A stretch of 64,000 nt of DNA from Microbacterium sp. B35-30 (lineage in GTDB: Bacteria > Actinomycetota > Actinomycetes > Actinomycetales > Microbacteriaceae): contig NZ_MWLQ01000023.1 in the NCBI RefSeq assembly GCF_010634855.1, positions 1 to 64,000 of the forward strand, written 5' to 3'. The first letter of the stretch is position 1. The number at the start of each line of letters is the position of its first letter. Positions 8,248-17,077 of the stretch are shown piece after piece. The translations under genes were made by a program, and so were the position numbers. The notes below the pieces were generated by a model. That model was not told where the DNA came from. It did not search any database and saw only the letters and a program-made list of their open reading frames with translations.

Positions 8248-9438
8248 CTACTGGCCGCCCTCGGTGAGGGTGACCTCGATCGGCGTGTACTCGCCGGCGA
8301 CCTCGATGCCCTCGTCCTTCAGCTCGGCGAGCGCCTGCTCGATGTACTCGTTCGAGTAGGCCGAGTCGGCCGGCTCGGTGGTGATGAGCTCGAGGTCGTC
8401 CTGGTTCTTGGCCGACAGTGCTGCCGCAACGGTCTTGTCCCAGGCGGCCTCGTCGACGAGCCCGAAGTCGGCGCCCGTCCAGATGAGCTTGTTGACCTCG
8501 TTCATCTGCCACAACTGGTGCACGGGACCCACGGGGAACGCGGCCTCGGCGTTGGAGGCGATGTCGTAGACGATCGCCGCGGCCTCTTCGGGGTTGTCGC
8601 GCGCGTAGATCCAGCCCTTGGTGACGGCCTTGAGGAACCGGACCGCTGCGTCGGCGTAGGCCGGGTCTTCCTCGAGCCGCTGCGTGTCGGCCCAGATGGC
8701 GTCCTGGAGCATGGCGCCCTCGGTGTCTTCGTACGACATGACGTCGAAGTCCTCGGGCTGGTAGAGCTCGCCGGTCTCGGGGTTCACGACCTCGAGGATC
8801 TGCGCCCACTCGTTGTACGTCATGGCCTGCGCGGCGTCGACGTCGCGGTCGAGCAGGGCGTTCATCGAGAAGTCCTGGGTCGTGATCGACACGGAGGTCG
8901 AATCGAGATCCTCGGCGGCCATGGCCGCGAAGATCTCCCACTCGTTGCCGAAGCCCCACGAGCCGATCCGCTTGCCCTCGAAGTCGGCGACCGAGGTGAC
9001 GCCGTCGCCCTTCCACGCCACCTGCAGGGTGCCCGACTTCTGGAACACCTGCGCGATGTCGGTGAGCTCGACGCCGGTCGCCTCGAGAGTGCCGAGCACC
9101 TTGGGCACCCAGGCGATCGCGAAGTCCGCGTCGCCCGCCACGAGCGCGTCCTGCGGGACGATGTCGCCGCCGGACGGCAGGATCTCGACGTCGTCGAAGC
9201 CCTCCTCCTCGAAGTAGCCCTGTTCCTGGGCCACGTAATATCCCGCGAACTGTGCCTGCGGCAGCCATTGCAGCTGCAGCTTGATCGATGTGAGCGGCTC
9301 GAAGTCCTCGCCGGTGTCGCCGCCGTTGTCGTCGCTCGCGCCGGAACAGGCGGCGAGCGCGAGGGCCGCGACTGTCGCGACGGATGCCGCGGCCAGCCCA
9401 CGTCGGATGCCCGGGCTGCGTGAGTTGCTGTGTCTCAT
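8248..9438 (-). CDS. ABC transporter substrate-binding lipoprotein (NMT1/THI5-like)
   Basis: The product is 396 residues. It has a signal peptide with a twin-arginine-like start and hydrophobic core, then the lipobox LALAAC with lipid-modified Cys31. The mature part begins with IKLQLQWLPQAQFAGYYVAQEQGYF, the hallmark of NMT1/THI5-type binding proteins for pyrimidine-like or sulfonate ligands. It is the receptor of the importer encoded just upstream (permease-ATPase-permease). Given dihydropyrimidinase and ureidopropionase in the same operon, a pyrimidine, hydantoin or N-carbamoyl amino acid ligand is likely (inference). A repeat separates it from the aminotransferase gene. Confidence 0.92.
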   Translation of the reverse strand: MRHSNSRSPGIRRGLAAASVATVAALALAACSGASDDNGGDTGEDFEPLTSIKLQLQWLPQAQFAGYYVAQEQGYFEEEGFDDVEILPSGGDIVPQDALVAGDADFAIAWVPKVLGTLEATGVELTDIAQVFQKSGTLQVAWKGDGVTSVADFEGKRIGSWGFGNEWEIFAAMAAEDLDSTSVSITTQDFSMNALLDRDVDAAQAMTYNEWAQILEVVNPETGELYQPEDFDVMSYEDTEGAMLQDAIWADTQRLEEDPAYADAAVRFLKAVTKGWIYARDNPEEAAAIVYDIASNAEAAFPVGPVHQLWQMNEVNKLIWTGADFGLVDEAAWDKTVAAALSAKNQDDLELITTEPADSAYSNEYIEQALAELKDEGIEVAGEYTPIEVTLTEGGQ

Positions 9439-9493
9439 TGCGTTCCTTTCGTGTGGTGCGGTTGCTTGGTGTGGAGCTTGTCGAACCCGCCGG

Positions 9494-10327
9494 TCAGGCC
9501 GGCGACCGCCTCGTCGCCAGCCGCTCGAGGAGCGAGGTCGCGAGGAAGAACACGAGGCCGATGATGATGCCGCCGAGGACGTACGCCCACGCGAGCGCGG
9601 CGCGGCCGGACTTGGCGTAGGTCGCGATGGCGGTGCCGATGCCGTCGGCGGGACCGCCGAAGTACTCGGCGACCAGCGCGGCGATCACGGCGAGCGAGCT
9701 CGCGATGCGCAGGCCCGTCATCAGGTAGGGGAGGGCGGTGGGCAGGGTGAGCACCCGGAACGTCTGGAAGCCGGATGCCGCGGACGAGCGCAGCAGGTCG
9801 CGGTGCACGGGGCGGGTCTGGCGGAGGCCGCGGAGCACGTTGACGAACACCGGGATGAAGGCGGCGATCGTCGCCACCGCCTGGCGCCCGAACTGGCTCG
9901 ACGCGCCGAACATGGTGTTGAGGATCGGCGTGACGGCGACGATCGGGATCACTGCCAGGGCAGACACGAGCGGCGCCAGCATGCCGTCGATCGGCCGGGC
10001 GGCCGCGGCGAGCCCCGCGAAGACGAGGGCGAGGAGCGAACCCACGGCCAGGCCGATGAGCGCGTTCGTGGCGGTGATCGACATGTCCTCGAGGATGATC
10101 GGGAACCGCCGGACGAATTCCTCGGCGATGGCGATCGGGCTCGGCAGCATCCGGGGCGCGGTGCCGAGCACGTCGACCCAGAAGATCCAGACGGCGAGGA
10201 TCAGGATGCCGACCACGACGGGCGCCACCCATCGCAGCCAGTCCGGAAGCTCGCGCTCGCCGGGCGCCGGCGCCGCGCCCGCCGGCGTCGGCGGGGCGGG
10301 CAGCATCGTGGTCGCGGCATCCGTCAT
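9494..10327 (-). CDS. ABC transporter permease (SsuC/TauC-like)
   Basis: The product is 277 residues with about six membrane segments. The EAA-type loop (ALPYLMTGLRIASSLAVIAALVAEYFG region, about 190-217) contacts the ATPase. A low-complexity Pro/Ala stretch (residues 8-22) precedes the first helix. The start overlaps the stop of the ATPase gene by ATGA, implying translational coupling. It is the second permease of a heterodimeric importer, paired with the product of 11112-12041. Confidence 0.92.
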   Translation of the reverse strand: MTDAATTMLPAPPTPAGAAPAPGERELPDWLRWVAPVVVGILILAVWIFWVDVLGTAPRMLPSPIAIAEEFVRRFPIILEDMSITATNALIGLAVGSLLALVFAGLAAAARPIDGMLAPLVSALAVIPIVAVTPILNTMFGASSQFGRQAVATIAAFIPVFVNVLRGLRQTRPVHRDLLRSSAASGFQTFRVLTLPTALPYLMTGLRIASSLAVIAALVAEYFGGPADGIGTAIATYAKSGRAALAWAYVLGGIIIGLVFFLATSLLERLATRRSPA

Positions 10328-11115
10328 GACTCACTCGCTCTCGCGACCGGGGAGCCGTGCAGCGCCTCGCGGACGGCGGTCACGCGGTCGAAGAACGCGG
10401 GGGACTCGCGCAGCGCCTCGTCCCGCTGGTCGCCGAGGCCCGTCTCGATGACGTCGGTGATGCGGCCGGGACGCGGGCTCATCACCACGACGCGGTCGGA
10501 CAGGAAGACGGCCTCCGGGATCGAGTGCGTGACGAACACCACCGCGGCGGAGGTCTCGGCCGCGATGCGCGTGAGCTCGGACTGCAGTCGCTCGCGCGTC
10601 ATCTCGTCGAGCGCGCCGAACGGCTCGTCCATGAGCAGGAGCTTCGGCCGCGCGGCGAGTGCGCGAGCGATGGCGACGCGCTGCTGCATTCCGCCCGACA
10701 GCTGGTCGGGGTACCGGTCGACGAAGTCCGACAGACCGACCAGCTCGGCGAGCTCGGCGACGCGGGTCGCCCGCTCGGCCTTGCCGGTGCCGTGCAGCTC
10801 GAGCGGCAGTCCGATGTTGGCGGCCACCGTGCGCCACGGCAGGAGCCCTGCCTGTTGGAAGGCGATGCCGTAGTCCTGGTCGATCCGGGCGCGCTTGGCG
10901 GGCTTGCCGAAGATCTCGAGGGTGCCGGTGGTGGCCTGGTCGAGGTCGGCGATCAGGCGCAGGAGCGTGGACTTGCCGCAGCCCGAAGGGCCGATGAGCG
11001 AGACGAACTCGCCCGCGGCGACCTCGAGCTCGACCTCGGTGAGCGCGACGACCTCCCCGGTCTTCGTCGGGAACACCTTCCCGACTCCGGCTGCGTGCAC
11101 GGCAAGGTCCGTCAT
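10324..11115 (-). CDS. ABC transporter ATP-binding protein (SsuB/TauB-like)
   Basis: The product is a 263-residue nucleotide-binding subunit. Walker A GPSGCGKST is at 42-50, the Q-loop in AFQQAGLLPW, signature LSGGMQQ at 139-145, Walker B LLLMDEP at 159-165, and the H-loop in VTHS. The ATG at 11115 overlaps the upstream permease stop by ATGA. An in-frame start at 11766 lies inside the permease gene and is rejected. It powers the importer whose permeases flank it on both sides. Confidence 0.94.
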   Translation of the reverse strand: MTDLAVHAAGVGKVFPTKTGEVVALTEVELEVAAGEFVSLIGPSGCGKSTLLRLIADLDQATTGTLEIFGKPAKRARIDQDYGIAFQQAGLLPWRTVAANIGLPLELHGTGKAERATRVAELAELVGLSDFVDRYPDQLSGGMQQRVAIARALAARPKLLLMDEPFGALDEMTRERLQSELTRIAAETSAAVVFVTHSIPEAVFLSDRVVVMSPRPGRITDVIETGLGDQRDEALRESPAFFDRVTAVREALHGSPVARASES

Positions 11116-12041
11116 GCGGTGGCCTCTCCTCTGCGGTAGTTGGCGAGTCCGAGCCCGATCAGCGCGACCGAGCCGGCGGCGATGAGGCCGAGGGCGATCG
11201 AGCCGAACGTCGGCCCCCACGGCGCGGCGGGGTCGCTCGAGGCCTGACCCGCGAGCTGGATGAGCATGCGGCCGATGCCGCCGCGCATGCCGATCGAGAC
11301 CTCGGCGACGACCGCGCCGAGCACGGCGTTCGCGGCGGCGAGCCGCAGCGCGGGCAGCAGGTGCGGCACCGCGGCGGGCAGCCGCAGCCTGAGGAGGGTC
11401 GGCCAGTAGCCGGCGGCGTAGCTGTTCATGAGGTCGAGATGGATGCGGTCCGGCGAGGCGAGACCGTGCAGCACGCCGACGGCCACGGGGAAGAACGCGA
11501 GGTACGACGCGATGACGGCGACCGACAGCCACTGCGGCCACGTGCCGCCGCCGCGGTCGATCTGATTGCCGATCGCGTTGACGACCGGGGCGAACGCGAT
11601 CAGCGGCACGATCTGGCTGACCACGATCCAGGGGAGCAGGCCCCATTCCAGCAGGCGCCAGCGCTGCATCACGAGACCGAGCACCGCACCGACGGCGACG
11701 CCGATCAGCCAGCCGACGGCGGCGATGCCGAGCGTCAGGAGGGCGGCACCGGCGACCGAGACCCACAGCGGCGGGGTGTCGCCGCCGCTCGTCGGTGCGA
11801 ACAGGCGGGCGACCATGTCCCAGACGTGCGGCATCGCCCGATCATGGGCGCGCGGCAGGATCATGACGCCCGACCCCGACTCGCCGTCCACCGCCCCGAC
11901 CACGAATCCTTCGCGGGGCCCGAGGAACTTGTACAGCTCCCACAGCACGAGCACAGCGAGCACGCCGAGGGCTCCCCAGCCCGCGGCGATCCAGCCGCGA
12001 AGCTCTCCCTGCCTTCGGGCCGACCAGCCGATCGGTCTCAT
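11112..12041 (-). CDS. ABC transporter permease (SsuC/TauC-like)
   Basis: The product is 309 residues. After a first membrane helix (about 18-40) there is an atypical extracytoplasmic insert of about 60 residues (GVMILPRAHDRAMPHVWDMV region) before the canonical permease core. The EAA-like loop lies at PAAVPHLLPALRLAAANAVL. A GAGGTC ribosome-binding site precedes the ATG, only 10 bp after the luciferase-like gene. It is the partner of the second permease (9494-10327); having two different permeases is typical of pyrimidine and thiamine-precursor importers. Confidence 0.9.
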   Translation of the reverse strand: MRPIGWSARRQGELRGWIAAGWGALGVLAVLVLWELYKFLGPREGFVVGAVDGESGSGVMILPRAHDRAMPHVWDMVARLFAPTSGGDTPPLWVSVAGAALLTLGIAAVGWLIGVAVGAVLGLVMQRWRLLEWGLLPWIVVSQIVPLIAFAPVVNAIGNQIDRGGGTWPQWLSVAVIASYLAFFPVAVGVLHGLASPDRIHLDLMNSYAAGYWPTLLRLRLPAAVPHLLPALRLAAANAVLGAVVAEVSIGMRGGIGRMLIQLAGQASSDPAAPWGPTFGSIALGLIAAGSVALIGLGLANYRRGEATA

Positions 12042-12051
12042 GCCGCAGACC

Positions 12052-13068
12052 TCACTTCTTCGCGGCCACGTGGGTCTGGAGCGCGGGGATCACGGTCTCG
12101 CCGTAGACGCGCAGCGTCTCCTCCTTGTTGTCGTGCTGGAGATAGCCGGCGAACTGCGTCACGCCCAGCTCGCGCAGCTGCTCGAGCTTGGCGATGTGCT
12201 CGTCGGCGGTGCCGAGGATGCAGAAGCGCTCCACGATCTCGTCGGGCACGAAGTCGACGTGGTCGTTGTCGGCCCTGCCGTGGGTGTTGTAGTCGTAGCC
12301 CTGGCGGCCGGCGATGTAGTCGGTCAGCGCGTCGGGGACCGCGCCATGCTCGCCGTACTTCGCGACGATGTCGGCGACGTGGTTGCCGACCATCCCGCCG
12401 AACCAGCGGCACTGGTCCCGCATGTGGTCCCGGTCGTCGCCGATGTACATCGGCGCCGCGACGCAGAAGGCGAGGGCCTCGGGGTCGCGGCCGGCGGCGG
12501 CTGCGGCATCCTTCACCGTCTTGATCATCCAGGCGGCGATGTCGACGTCGGCGAGCTGCAGGATGAAGCCGTCGCCCACCTCGCCGGTGAGCTTGAGGGC
12601 CATCGGCCCGTAAGCCGCGACCCAGACGTCGAGCTCGGAGCCGCGGCTCCACGGGAACTGCAGCGTCGCACCCTTGTACTCGACCGCACGCGAGTTCGCG
12701 AGCTCGCGGATGACGTGGATCGACTCGCGCAGCTCGGCCATCGTCACCGGCTTGCCGTTGGTGACCCGCACAGCCGAGTCACCGCGCCCGATGCCGCAGA
12801 TCGTGCGGTTGCCGTACATCTCGTTGAGCGTGGCGAAGACAGATGCCGTGACCGTCCAATCGCGCGTCGCCGGGTTCGTCACGAACGGCCCCACCGTGAC
12901 CCGCTTGGTCTCGGCGAGAATCGCGGAGTGGATGACGTAGGGCTCCTGCCACAGCAGGTGCGAGTCGAACGTCCACACGTGGCTGAACCCGTGCGCCTCG
13001 GCGAGCCGGGCGAGCTGCACCGTGCGCGCGGCCGGCGGATTGGTCTGCAGAACGACTCCGAAGTCCAT
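12052..13068 (-). CDS. LLM-class (luciferase-like) flavin/F420-dependent oxidoreductase
   Basis: The product is a 338-residue TIM-barrel protein of the bacterial luciferase-like family. The N-terminus is MDFGVVLQTNPPA. VTVGPFVTNPATRD is the usual strand-4 region and GIGRGDSAV the phosphate-binding loop. It resembles the subfamily annotated TIGR03842; whether it uses F420 or FMN cannot be read from sequence. It sits between dihydropyrimidinase and the importer genes in one strand-consistent operon. No dihydropyrimidine dehydrogenase (PreA/PreT) is present, so a ring oxidation or reduction step by this enzyme is an attractive but unproved role. AGGAG lies 6 nt before the ATG. Confidence 0.88.
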   Translation of the reverse strand: MDFGVVLQTNPPAARTVQLARLAEAHGFSHVWTFDSHLLWQEPYVIHSAILAETKRVTVGPFVTNPATRDWTVTASVFATLNEMYGNRTICGIGRGDSAVRVTNGKPVTMAELRESIHVIRELANSRAVEYKGATLQFPWSRGSELDVWVAAYGPMALKLTGEVGDGFILQLADVDIAAWMIKTVKDAAAAAGRDPEALAFCVAAPMYIGDDRDHMRDQCRWFGGMVGNHVADIVAKYGEHGAVPDALTDYIAGRQGYDYNTHGRADNDHVDFVPDEIVERFCILGTADEHIAKLEQLRELGVTQFAGYLQHDNKEETLRVYGETVIPALQTHVAAKK

Positions 13069-13087
13069 GTGTGCTCCTATTCCGGAC

Positions 13088-13169
13088 GCGTTTCGTCTCG
13101 CTCGTTCCTCGCTCGCTCAACGACCGCGAGACATGCCGGTCGTTGAGCGTGCGAAGCGAGACGAAACGC
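13088..13169. repeat. Palindromic repeat between dihydropyrimidinase and LLM genes
   Basis: The arm GCGTTTCGTCTCGCTCG with CGCTCGCTCAACGACCG and the inverted arm CCGGTCGTTGAGCGTGCGAAG with CGAAACGC flank a 9-bp centre. It could fold into a hairpin of about 35 bp. It lies in the 121-bp gap inside the operon, just upstream of the LLM ribosome-binding site. Confidence 0.85.
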
Positions 13170-13189
13170 AGAGACGAGACGCGTCATGG

Positions 13190-14623
13190 TCAGATGAGGT
13201 ACTGCGAGAGGCCGCGCTTGAGGAAGCGGCCGTCGCCCTTGGCGCCGAGGTACTGTCCGCCGTCGACCACGACCTTGCCGCGCGAGATCACGGTGTCGAC
13301 GTGCCCGTCGATCTCATAGCCCTCCCACGCGGAGTGGTCCATGTTCATGTGGTGGGATGCCGCGGAGATGCTGGTGTGCCCGTCCGGGTCGTAGACGACG
13401 ACGTCGCCGTCCGCGCCCGGCTGGATCACGCCCTTGCGGCCGTAGAGCCCGAACATGCGCGCGGGCGTCGTCGAGGTGAGCTCCACCCACCGCTCCAGCG
13501 TGATCTTGCCGGTCACGACCCCCTGGTACATGAGGTCCATGCGGTGCTCGACCGAGCCGATGCCGTTGGGGATGGCACGGAAGTCGTCCTTGCCGAGCTC
13601 CTTCTGGCCCTTCATGCAGAACGGGCAGTGGTCGGTCGACACCATCTGGATGTCGTTGGTGCGCAGCGCCTGCCACATGTGGTGCTGGTGGCCCTCCTTG
13701 CTGCTGCGCAGCGGCGTTGAGCACACCCACTTGGCGCCCTCGAACTGCCCCCACTCCTCACTGAAGGCCCCGAGCTGCTCCTCGAGCGACAGGTAGAGGT
13801 ACTGCGGGCACGTCTCGCCGAACACGTTCCAGCCCTGGTCGCGCGCCCATGCGATCTGGTCGACCGCCTGCTTGGCGCTCACGTGCACCGTGTAGAGCGG
13901 CGCGCCGGTGAGGTTCGCCAGCATGATCGCGCGGTGCGTGGCCTCTTCTTCCATCTGCCAGGCGCGCGCGATGCCGTGGTAGTACGGCGCCTTCTTGCCG
14001 GCTTCGGCCAGCTGCGCCGCGAGCACGTCGATCGCCGGGCCGTTCTCGGCGTGCATCATGGTGAGCAGGCCCGTCTCGGCCGACACCTGCATCGCCTTCA
14101 GCACCTGAGCGTCGTCGGAGTAGAAGACGCCGGGGTAGGCCATGAAGAGCTTGAAGCTCGAGATGCCCTCGTCGAGGAGCCCCCGCATCGCGGCAAGCGA
14201 GTCGTCGTCGACGCCGCCGACGATCTGGTGGAACCCGTAGTCGATCGCGCAGTTGCCGGCGGCCTTCTCATGCCAGGCAGCCAGGCCGTCCTGCACGCGC
14301 TCGCCGTAGCGCTGCACCGCGAAGTCGATGATCGACGTCGTGCCGCCCCAGGCCGCCGCCCGGGTGCCCGTCTCGAACGTGTCGGACGCGTTCGTGCCGC
14401 CGAAAGGCAGTTCCATATGCGTGTGCGCGTCGATGCCGCCGGGGATCACGTACTTGCCGGTCGCGTCGATGACGGTGTCGACGGATGCCGCGACATCCGT
14501 CCCGAGAAGCTGCGAGCCGGGCGCGAGCACGGCGGCGATCGTCTCGCCGTCGATGAGAACGTCGGCTTCGCCGCGCCCGGTCGCCGAGACGACGGTCCCG
14601 CCGGTGATGAGTGTGGTGGTCAT
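13190..14623 (-). CDS. hydA: Dihydropyrimidinase / D-hydantoinase
   Basis: The product is a 477-residue cyclic amidohydrolase. Metal ligands are His67 and His69 (DAHTHM), carbamylated Lys158 (SSFKLFMAYPG), His in MMHAENG, His in YTVHVSA and Asp in STDHCPF. The enzyme opens dihydrouracil/dihydrothymine or 5-substituted hydantoins to N-carbamoyl products, using a binuclear zinc centre. The length matches family members. AAGGGAGA precedes the ATG. It follows the ureidopropionase gene after a repeat and precedes the LLM enzyme and the transporter. Together these give the second step of reductive pyrimidine breakdown. Dihydropyrimidinase is preferred over allantoinase because of the neighbours. 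Confidence 0.93.
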   Translation of the reverse strand: MTTTLITGGTVVSATGRGEADVLIDGETIAAVLAPGSQLLGTDVAASVDTVIDATGKYVIPGGIDAHTHMELPFGGTNASDTFETGTRAAAWGGTTSIIDFAVQRYGERVQDGLAAWHEKAAGNCAIDYGFHQIVGGVDDDSLAAMRGLLDEGISSFKLFMAYPGVFYSDDAQVLKAMQVSAETGLLTMMHAENGPAIDVLAAQLAEAGKKAPYYHGIARAWQMEEEATHRAIMLANLTGAPLYTVHVSAKQAVDQIAWARDQGWNVFGETCPQYLYLSLEEQLGAFSEEWGQFEGAKWVCSTPLRSSKEGHQHHMWQALRTNDIQMVSTDHCPFCMKGQKELGKDDFRAIPNGIGSVEHRMDLMYQGVVTGKITLERWVELTSTTPARMFGLYGRKGVIQPGADGDVVVYDPDGHTSISAASHHMNMDHSAWEGYEIDGHVDTVISRGKVVVDGGQYLGAKGDGRFLKRGLSQYLI

Positions 14624-14640
14624 TGCATCTCCCTTGATCC

Positions 14641-14730
14641 CCGTCGTTGAGCGAGCGAAGCGAGACGAAACGCGTCATCCGTGCGCTCGGGCCGCTTTGT
14701 CTCGATCGTTCCTCGCTCGCTCAACGACCG
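14641..14730. repeat. Palindromic repeat between ureidopropionase and dihydropyrimidinase genes
   Basis: The left arm is CGTCGTTGAGCGAGCGAAGC followed by GAGACGAAACGC. The right arm (TTTGTCTCGATCGTTCCTCG, then CTCGCTCAACGACCG) is diverged: it reads CTTTGTCTCGATCG where other copies have GTTTCGTCTCGCTCG. It fills most of the 115-bp intergenic gap. Confidence 0.8.
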
Positions 14731-14738
14731 CATATCGG

Positions 14739-15587
14739 TCACGGCTTCGCGATCCGCGTGTACGAGTCGGGCCGGCGGTCGCGGTAGAACTGCCAGTCGT
14801 CGCGCATCTCGCGCACCATCTCGAGGTCGAGGTCGCGCACCAGCAGCTCCTCCTGGTCGCCCGAGCCGCGCTCGCCGACGAAGTTCCCCCGGGGGTCGAT
14901 CACCTGGCTCGTGCCGTAGAAGTCGACCGCGAGGTCGCCGTACTCGTTGTCTTCGCGGCCCACGCGGTTGGGCTGCAGCACGAAGTAGCCGTTGGCGACG
15001 GCCGCCGCCGGACCCTCGACCTCCCAGAGCCGGTTGGAGAGCCCGGGCTTCGTGGCGTTGGGGTTGAAGACCATATGCGCGTCGGCGAGGCCGAGCTCGC
15101 GCCAGCCTTCGGGGAAGTGCCGGTCGTAGCAGATGTACATGCCGACGCGTCCGACGGCGGTGTCGAAGACGGGGTACCCGAGGTTGCCGGGGCGGAAGTA
15201 GAACTTCTCCCAGAAGCGGTCGAGGTGCGGCAGGTGGTGCTTGCGGTAGCTGCCGAGGATGGTGCCGTCGGCATCCACCAGCACCGCGGTGTTGTAGTAG
15301 ACGCCCGTCTCGGCCTCCTCGTAGATCGGGAGCACCATCACGATCCCGAGCTCCTTGGCCAACGCGGCGAACCGCTGCACGATCGGGCCGTCCACCGGCT
15401 CGGCGAAGCGGTAGTACTTCTTGTCCTGGGTGATGCCGAAGTAGGGCCCGTAGAAGAGCTCCTGGAAGCACACCACCTGCGCACCCTGGGCTGCGGCATC
15501 GCGCGCGAACCCTTCGTGCTTGTCGAGCATCGACTCTTTGTCGCCCGTCCACGTGGTCTGTGAAATCGCCGCGCGTACCGTCGTCAT
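14739..15587 (-). CDS. Beta-ureidopropionase / N-carbamoyl amidohydrolase (nitrilase superfamily)
   Basis: The product is 282 residues. The catalytic triad is visible: Glu43 (FQELFYG), Lys116 (YRKHHLP) and Cys153 (YICYDRHFPEGWR). The last motif and NPNATKPGLS are typical of beta-ureidopropionases and N-carbamoyl-D-amino acid hydrolases, which hydrolyse N-carbamoyl-beta-alanine to beta-alanine, CO2 and ammonia. The ATG at 15587 is preferred because GGAGAG lies 5 nt before it; a start at 15836 would run through the leader. It is the first gene of the catabolic operon, about 130 nt after the predicted transcription start. Confidence 0.92.
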   Translation of the reverse strand: MTTVRAAISQTTWTGDKESMLDKHEGFARDAAAQGAQVVCFQELFYGPYFGITQDKKYYRFAEPVDGPIVQRFAALAKELGIVMVLPIYEEAETGVYYNTAVLVDADGTILGSYRKHHLPHLDRFWEKFYFRPGNLGYPVFDTAVGRVGMYICYDRHFPEGWRELGLADAHMVFNPNATKPGLSNRLWEVEGPAAAVANGYFVLQPNRVGREDNEYGDLAVDFYGTSQVIDPRGNFVGERGSGDQEELLVRDLDLEMVREMRDDWQFYRDRRPDSYTRIAKP

Positions 15588-15723
15588 CGTCTCTCCGTTC
15601 GTGAACCGGCGCGTGCCGTGTTCCTCGTCCCTCGGGTGGGACCGGCGGGGTCCGCTCCCGCGGCGACCCTGCACCCCGATCCTGTCGACCCGACGTTTCC
15701 CGTCGGTTTCGGCCTGTGACGCG

Positions 15724-15752
15724 ACAGTAAAGCCTGACCCGGTGCGGCGCAA
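15724..15752 (-). promoter_or_regulatory. Predicted promoter of the pyrimidine catabolic operon
   Basis: On the minus strand, TTGCGC is followed after exactly 17 nt by TACTGT, inside the 272-bp gap between the divergent ureidopropionase and sensor-kinase genes. Upstream of it, GGTCGGCCGAACC and CGATCGATCG are palindromic and could be operator sites. The leader to the first gene is about 130 nt. The rest of the gap shows no open reading frame worth calling. Confidence 0.5.
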
Positions 15753-15847
15753 TGGTTGGTTCGGCCGACCTTTCGATCGATCGCGGGGTGGATGCCGCGG
15801 CATCCGTCGTACATCTCCGGACGGATGCCGCCCCACAGGGCTTCCCG

Positions 15848-15853
15848 TAACGT
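15848..15853 (+). promoter_or_regulatory. -10 box, leaderless promoter of the sensor-kinase gene
   Basis: TAACGT ends 6 nt before the GTG start at 15860; there is no Shine-Dalgarno. Confidence 0.55.
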
Positions 15854-15859
15854 GAAACG

Positions 15860-17077
15860 GTGTTCCGCCGCCTGAAGACGTACCAGCTCGTCGCCGACCT
15901 GTCGGTCGCGCTGGTCTTCCTGCTCATCGCCTGGCCCCTCGAGGCGGTCATGGCGACCGGTGCGTTCGGCGTGGAGTACGGATTCGGCGCGGAGGGGCAC
16001 ACCGTATTCGGGCTGCTCGTCGCGGGCCTGTTCAGCGCGGCGCTGGCGCTCCGCCGACTCTCGCCCGCGCTCGCCCTGGGCATCGCGTGGATCGGCGCCC
16101 TGGTGCAGATGGGTCTCGGCCGTCCGCCGAGCTTCTCGGACGTCGCGATCTGCGCCGTGCTGTACGCCACCGCCGCGTACGGGTCGCGGCTGGTGTACTG
16201 GGCGGGCTTCGCGTCGGCGATCGTCGGAGCCCTGGTGATCACGGTCTACCTCTTCGCCGGGCCGGTGTTCGCGGGGGGCGGGCTGTCGTGGGAGACGCTG
16301 CCGCTGGCTCTCGTGCTGCTCGTCGCGGCCGCGTTCGCCCTCGGGCTCTCGTGGACCGTGGGCGCCCTCGTGCGCACCGCGGTGAGGGCGCGGGAGAATC
16401 GCGAGGCGCAGCAGCGCGCCGAAGCCGAGACGGTCGCGGAGCAGGAGCGCGTGCGCATCGCCCGGGACATGCACGACGTGGTGGCGCATTCGCTCGCCGT
16501 CGTGATCGCCCAGGCCGACGGTGCGCGCTATGCCGCCGCGGCGGATCCCGCAGTCGCCACAGACGCGCTGGCGACGATCTCGACCACCGCCCGTTCGGCG
16601 CTCGCCGACGTGCGGCTGCTGCTCGGTCAGCTCAGGCACCGCCAGGGCGACGGGCCGCAGCCGACGATCGGCGACCTGGAGGAGCTCTACGCGCAGGTGC
16701 GCGCGGCCGGGGTGCAGTTGCGGGTCGACGTCGATCCCGCGCCGCAGCCCAGTTCGGCAGAGGGCCGTCCAGCAGAGGGCGAGCCGGCGGCCGCCGTGCA
16801 GCTCGCCGTCTACCGCATCCTTCAGGAGGCGCTGACGAACGCCCTCCGCCATGGCGCTCCCGGCGGCCCCGTCGACGTGCACCTGGGATGGCTGGCGGAC
16901 CGCGTCGAGCTCGATGTGCGCAACCCGATCGTTCCAGGCACCCAGCCGGGGCGGTTCGGCCATGGGCTCATCGGCATGCGCGAGCGTGCGCAGCTCGCCG
17001 GCGGCAGGCTCGACGCGGCCGACGAGTTCGGCGCCTTCACCGTGCGCGCGCACATCCCGATCGGAGATCTCGCATGA
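15860..17077 (+). CDS. Two-component sensor histidine kinase (HisKA_3/DesK-NarL type)
   Basis: The product is 405 residues. The N-terminal 170 residues hold about five or six membrane helices with little external loop, so it may sense the membrane or a partner transporter. A short coiled linker (about 175-195) leads to the HisKA_3 dimerisation helix with phosphorylated His205 (RDMHDVVAHS). The C-terminal HATPase (about 270-405) has an N-box around LQEALTNALRHG and a glycine box in GHGLIGMRERA. The GTG start fits a leaderless promoter. The response-regulator gene overlaps its stop by ATGA. An ABC ATPase/FtsX-like permease pair follows across a repeat array and is the likely output or sensory partner. 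Confidence 0.93.
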   Translation: MFRRLKTYQLVADLSVALVFLLIAWPLEAVMATGAFGVEYGFGAEGHTVFGLLVAGLFSAALALRRLSPALALGIAWIGALVQMGLGRPPSFSDVAICAVLYATAAYGSRLVYWAGFASAIVGALVITVYLFAGPVFAGGGLSWETLPLALVLLVAAAFALGLSWTVGALVRTAVRARENREAQQRAEAETVAEQERVRIARDMHDVVAHSLAVVIAQADGARYAAAADPAVATDALATISTTARSALADVRLLLGQLRHRQGDGPQPTIGDLEELYAQVRAAGVQLRVDVDPAPQPSSAEGRPAEGEPAAAVQLAVYRILQEALTNALRHGAPGGPVDVHLGWLADRVELDVRNPIVPGTQPGRFGHGLIGMRERAQLAGGRLDAADEFGAFTVRAHIPIGDLA

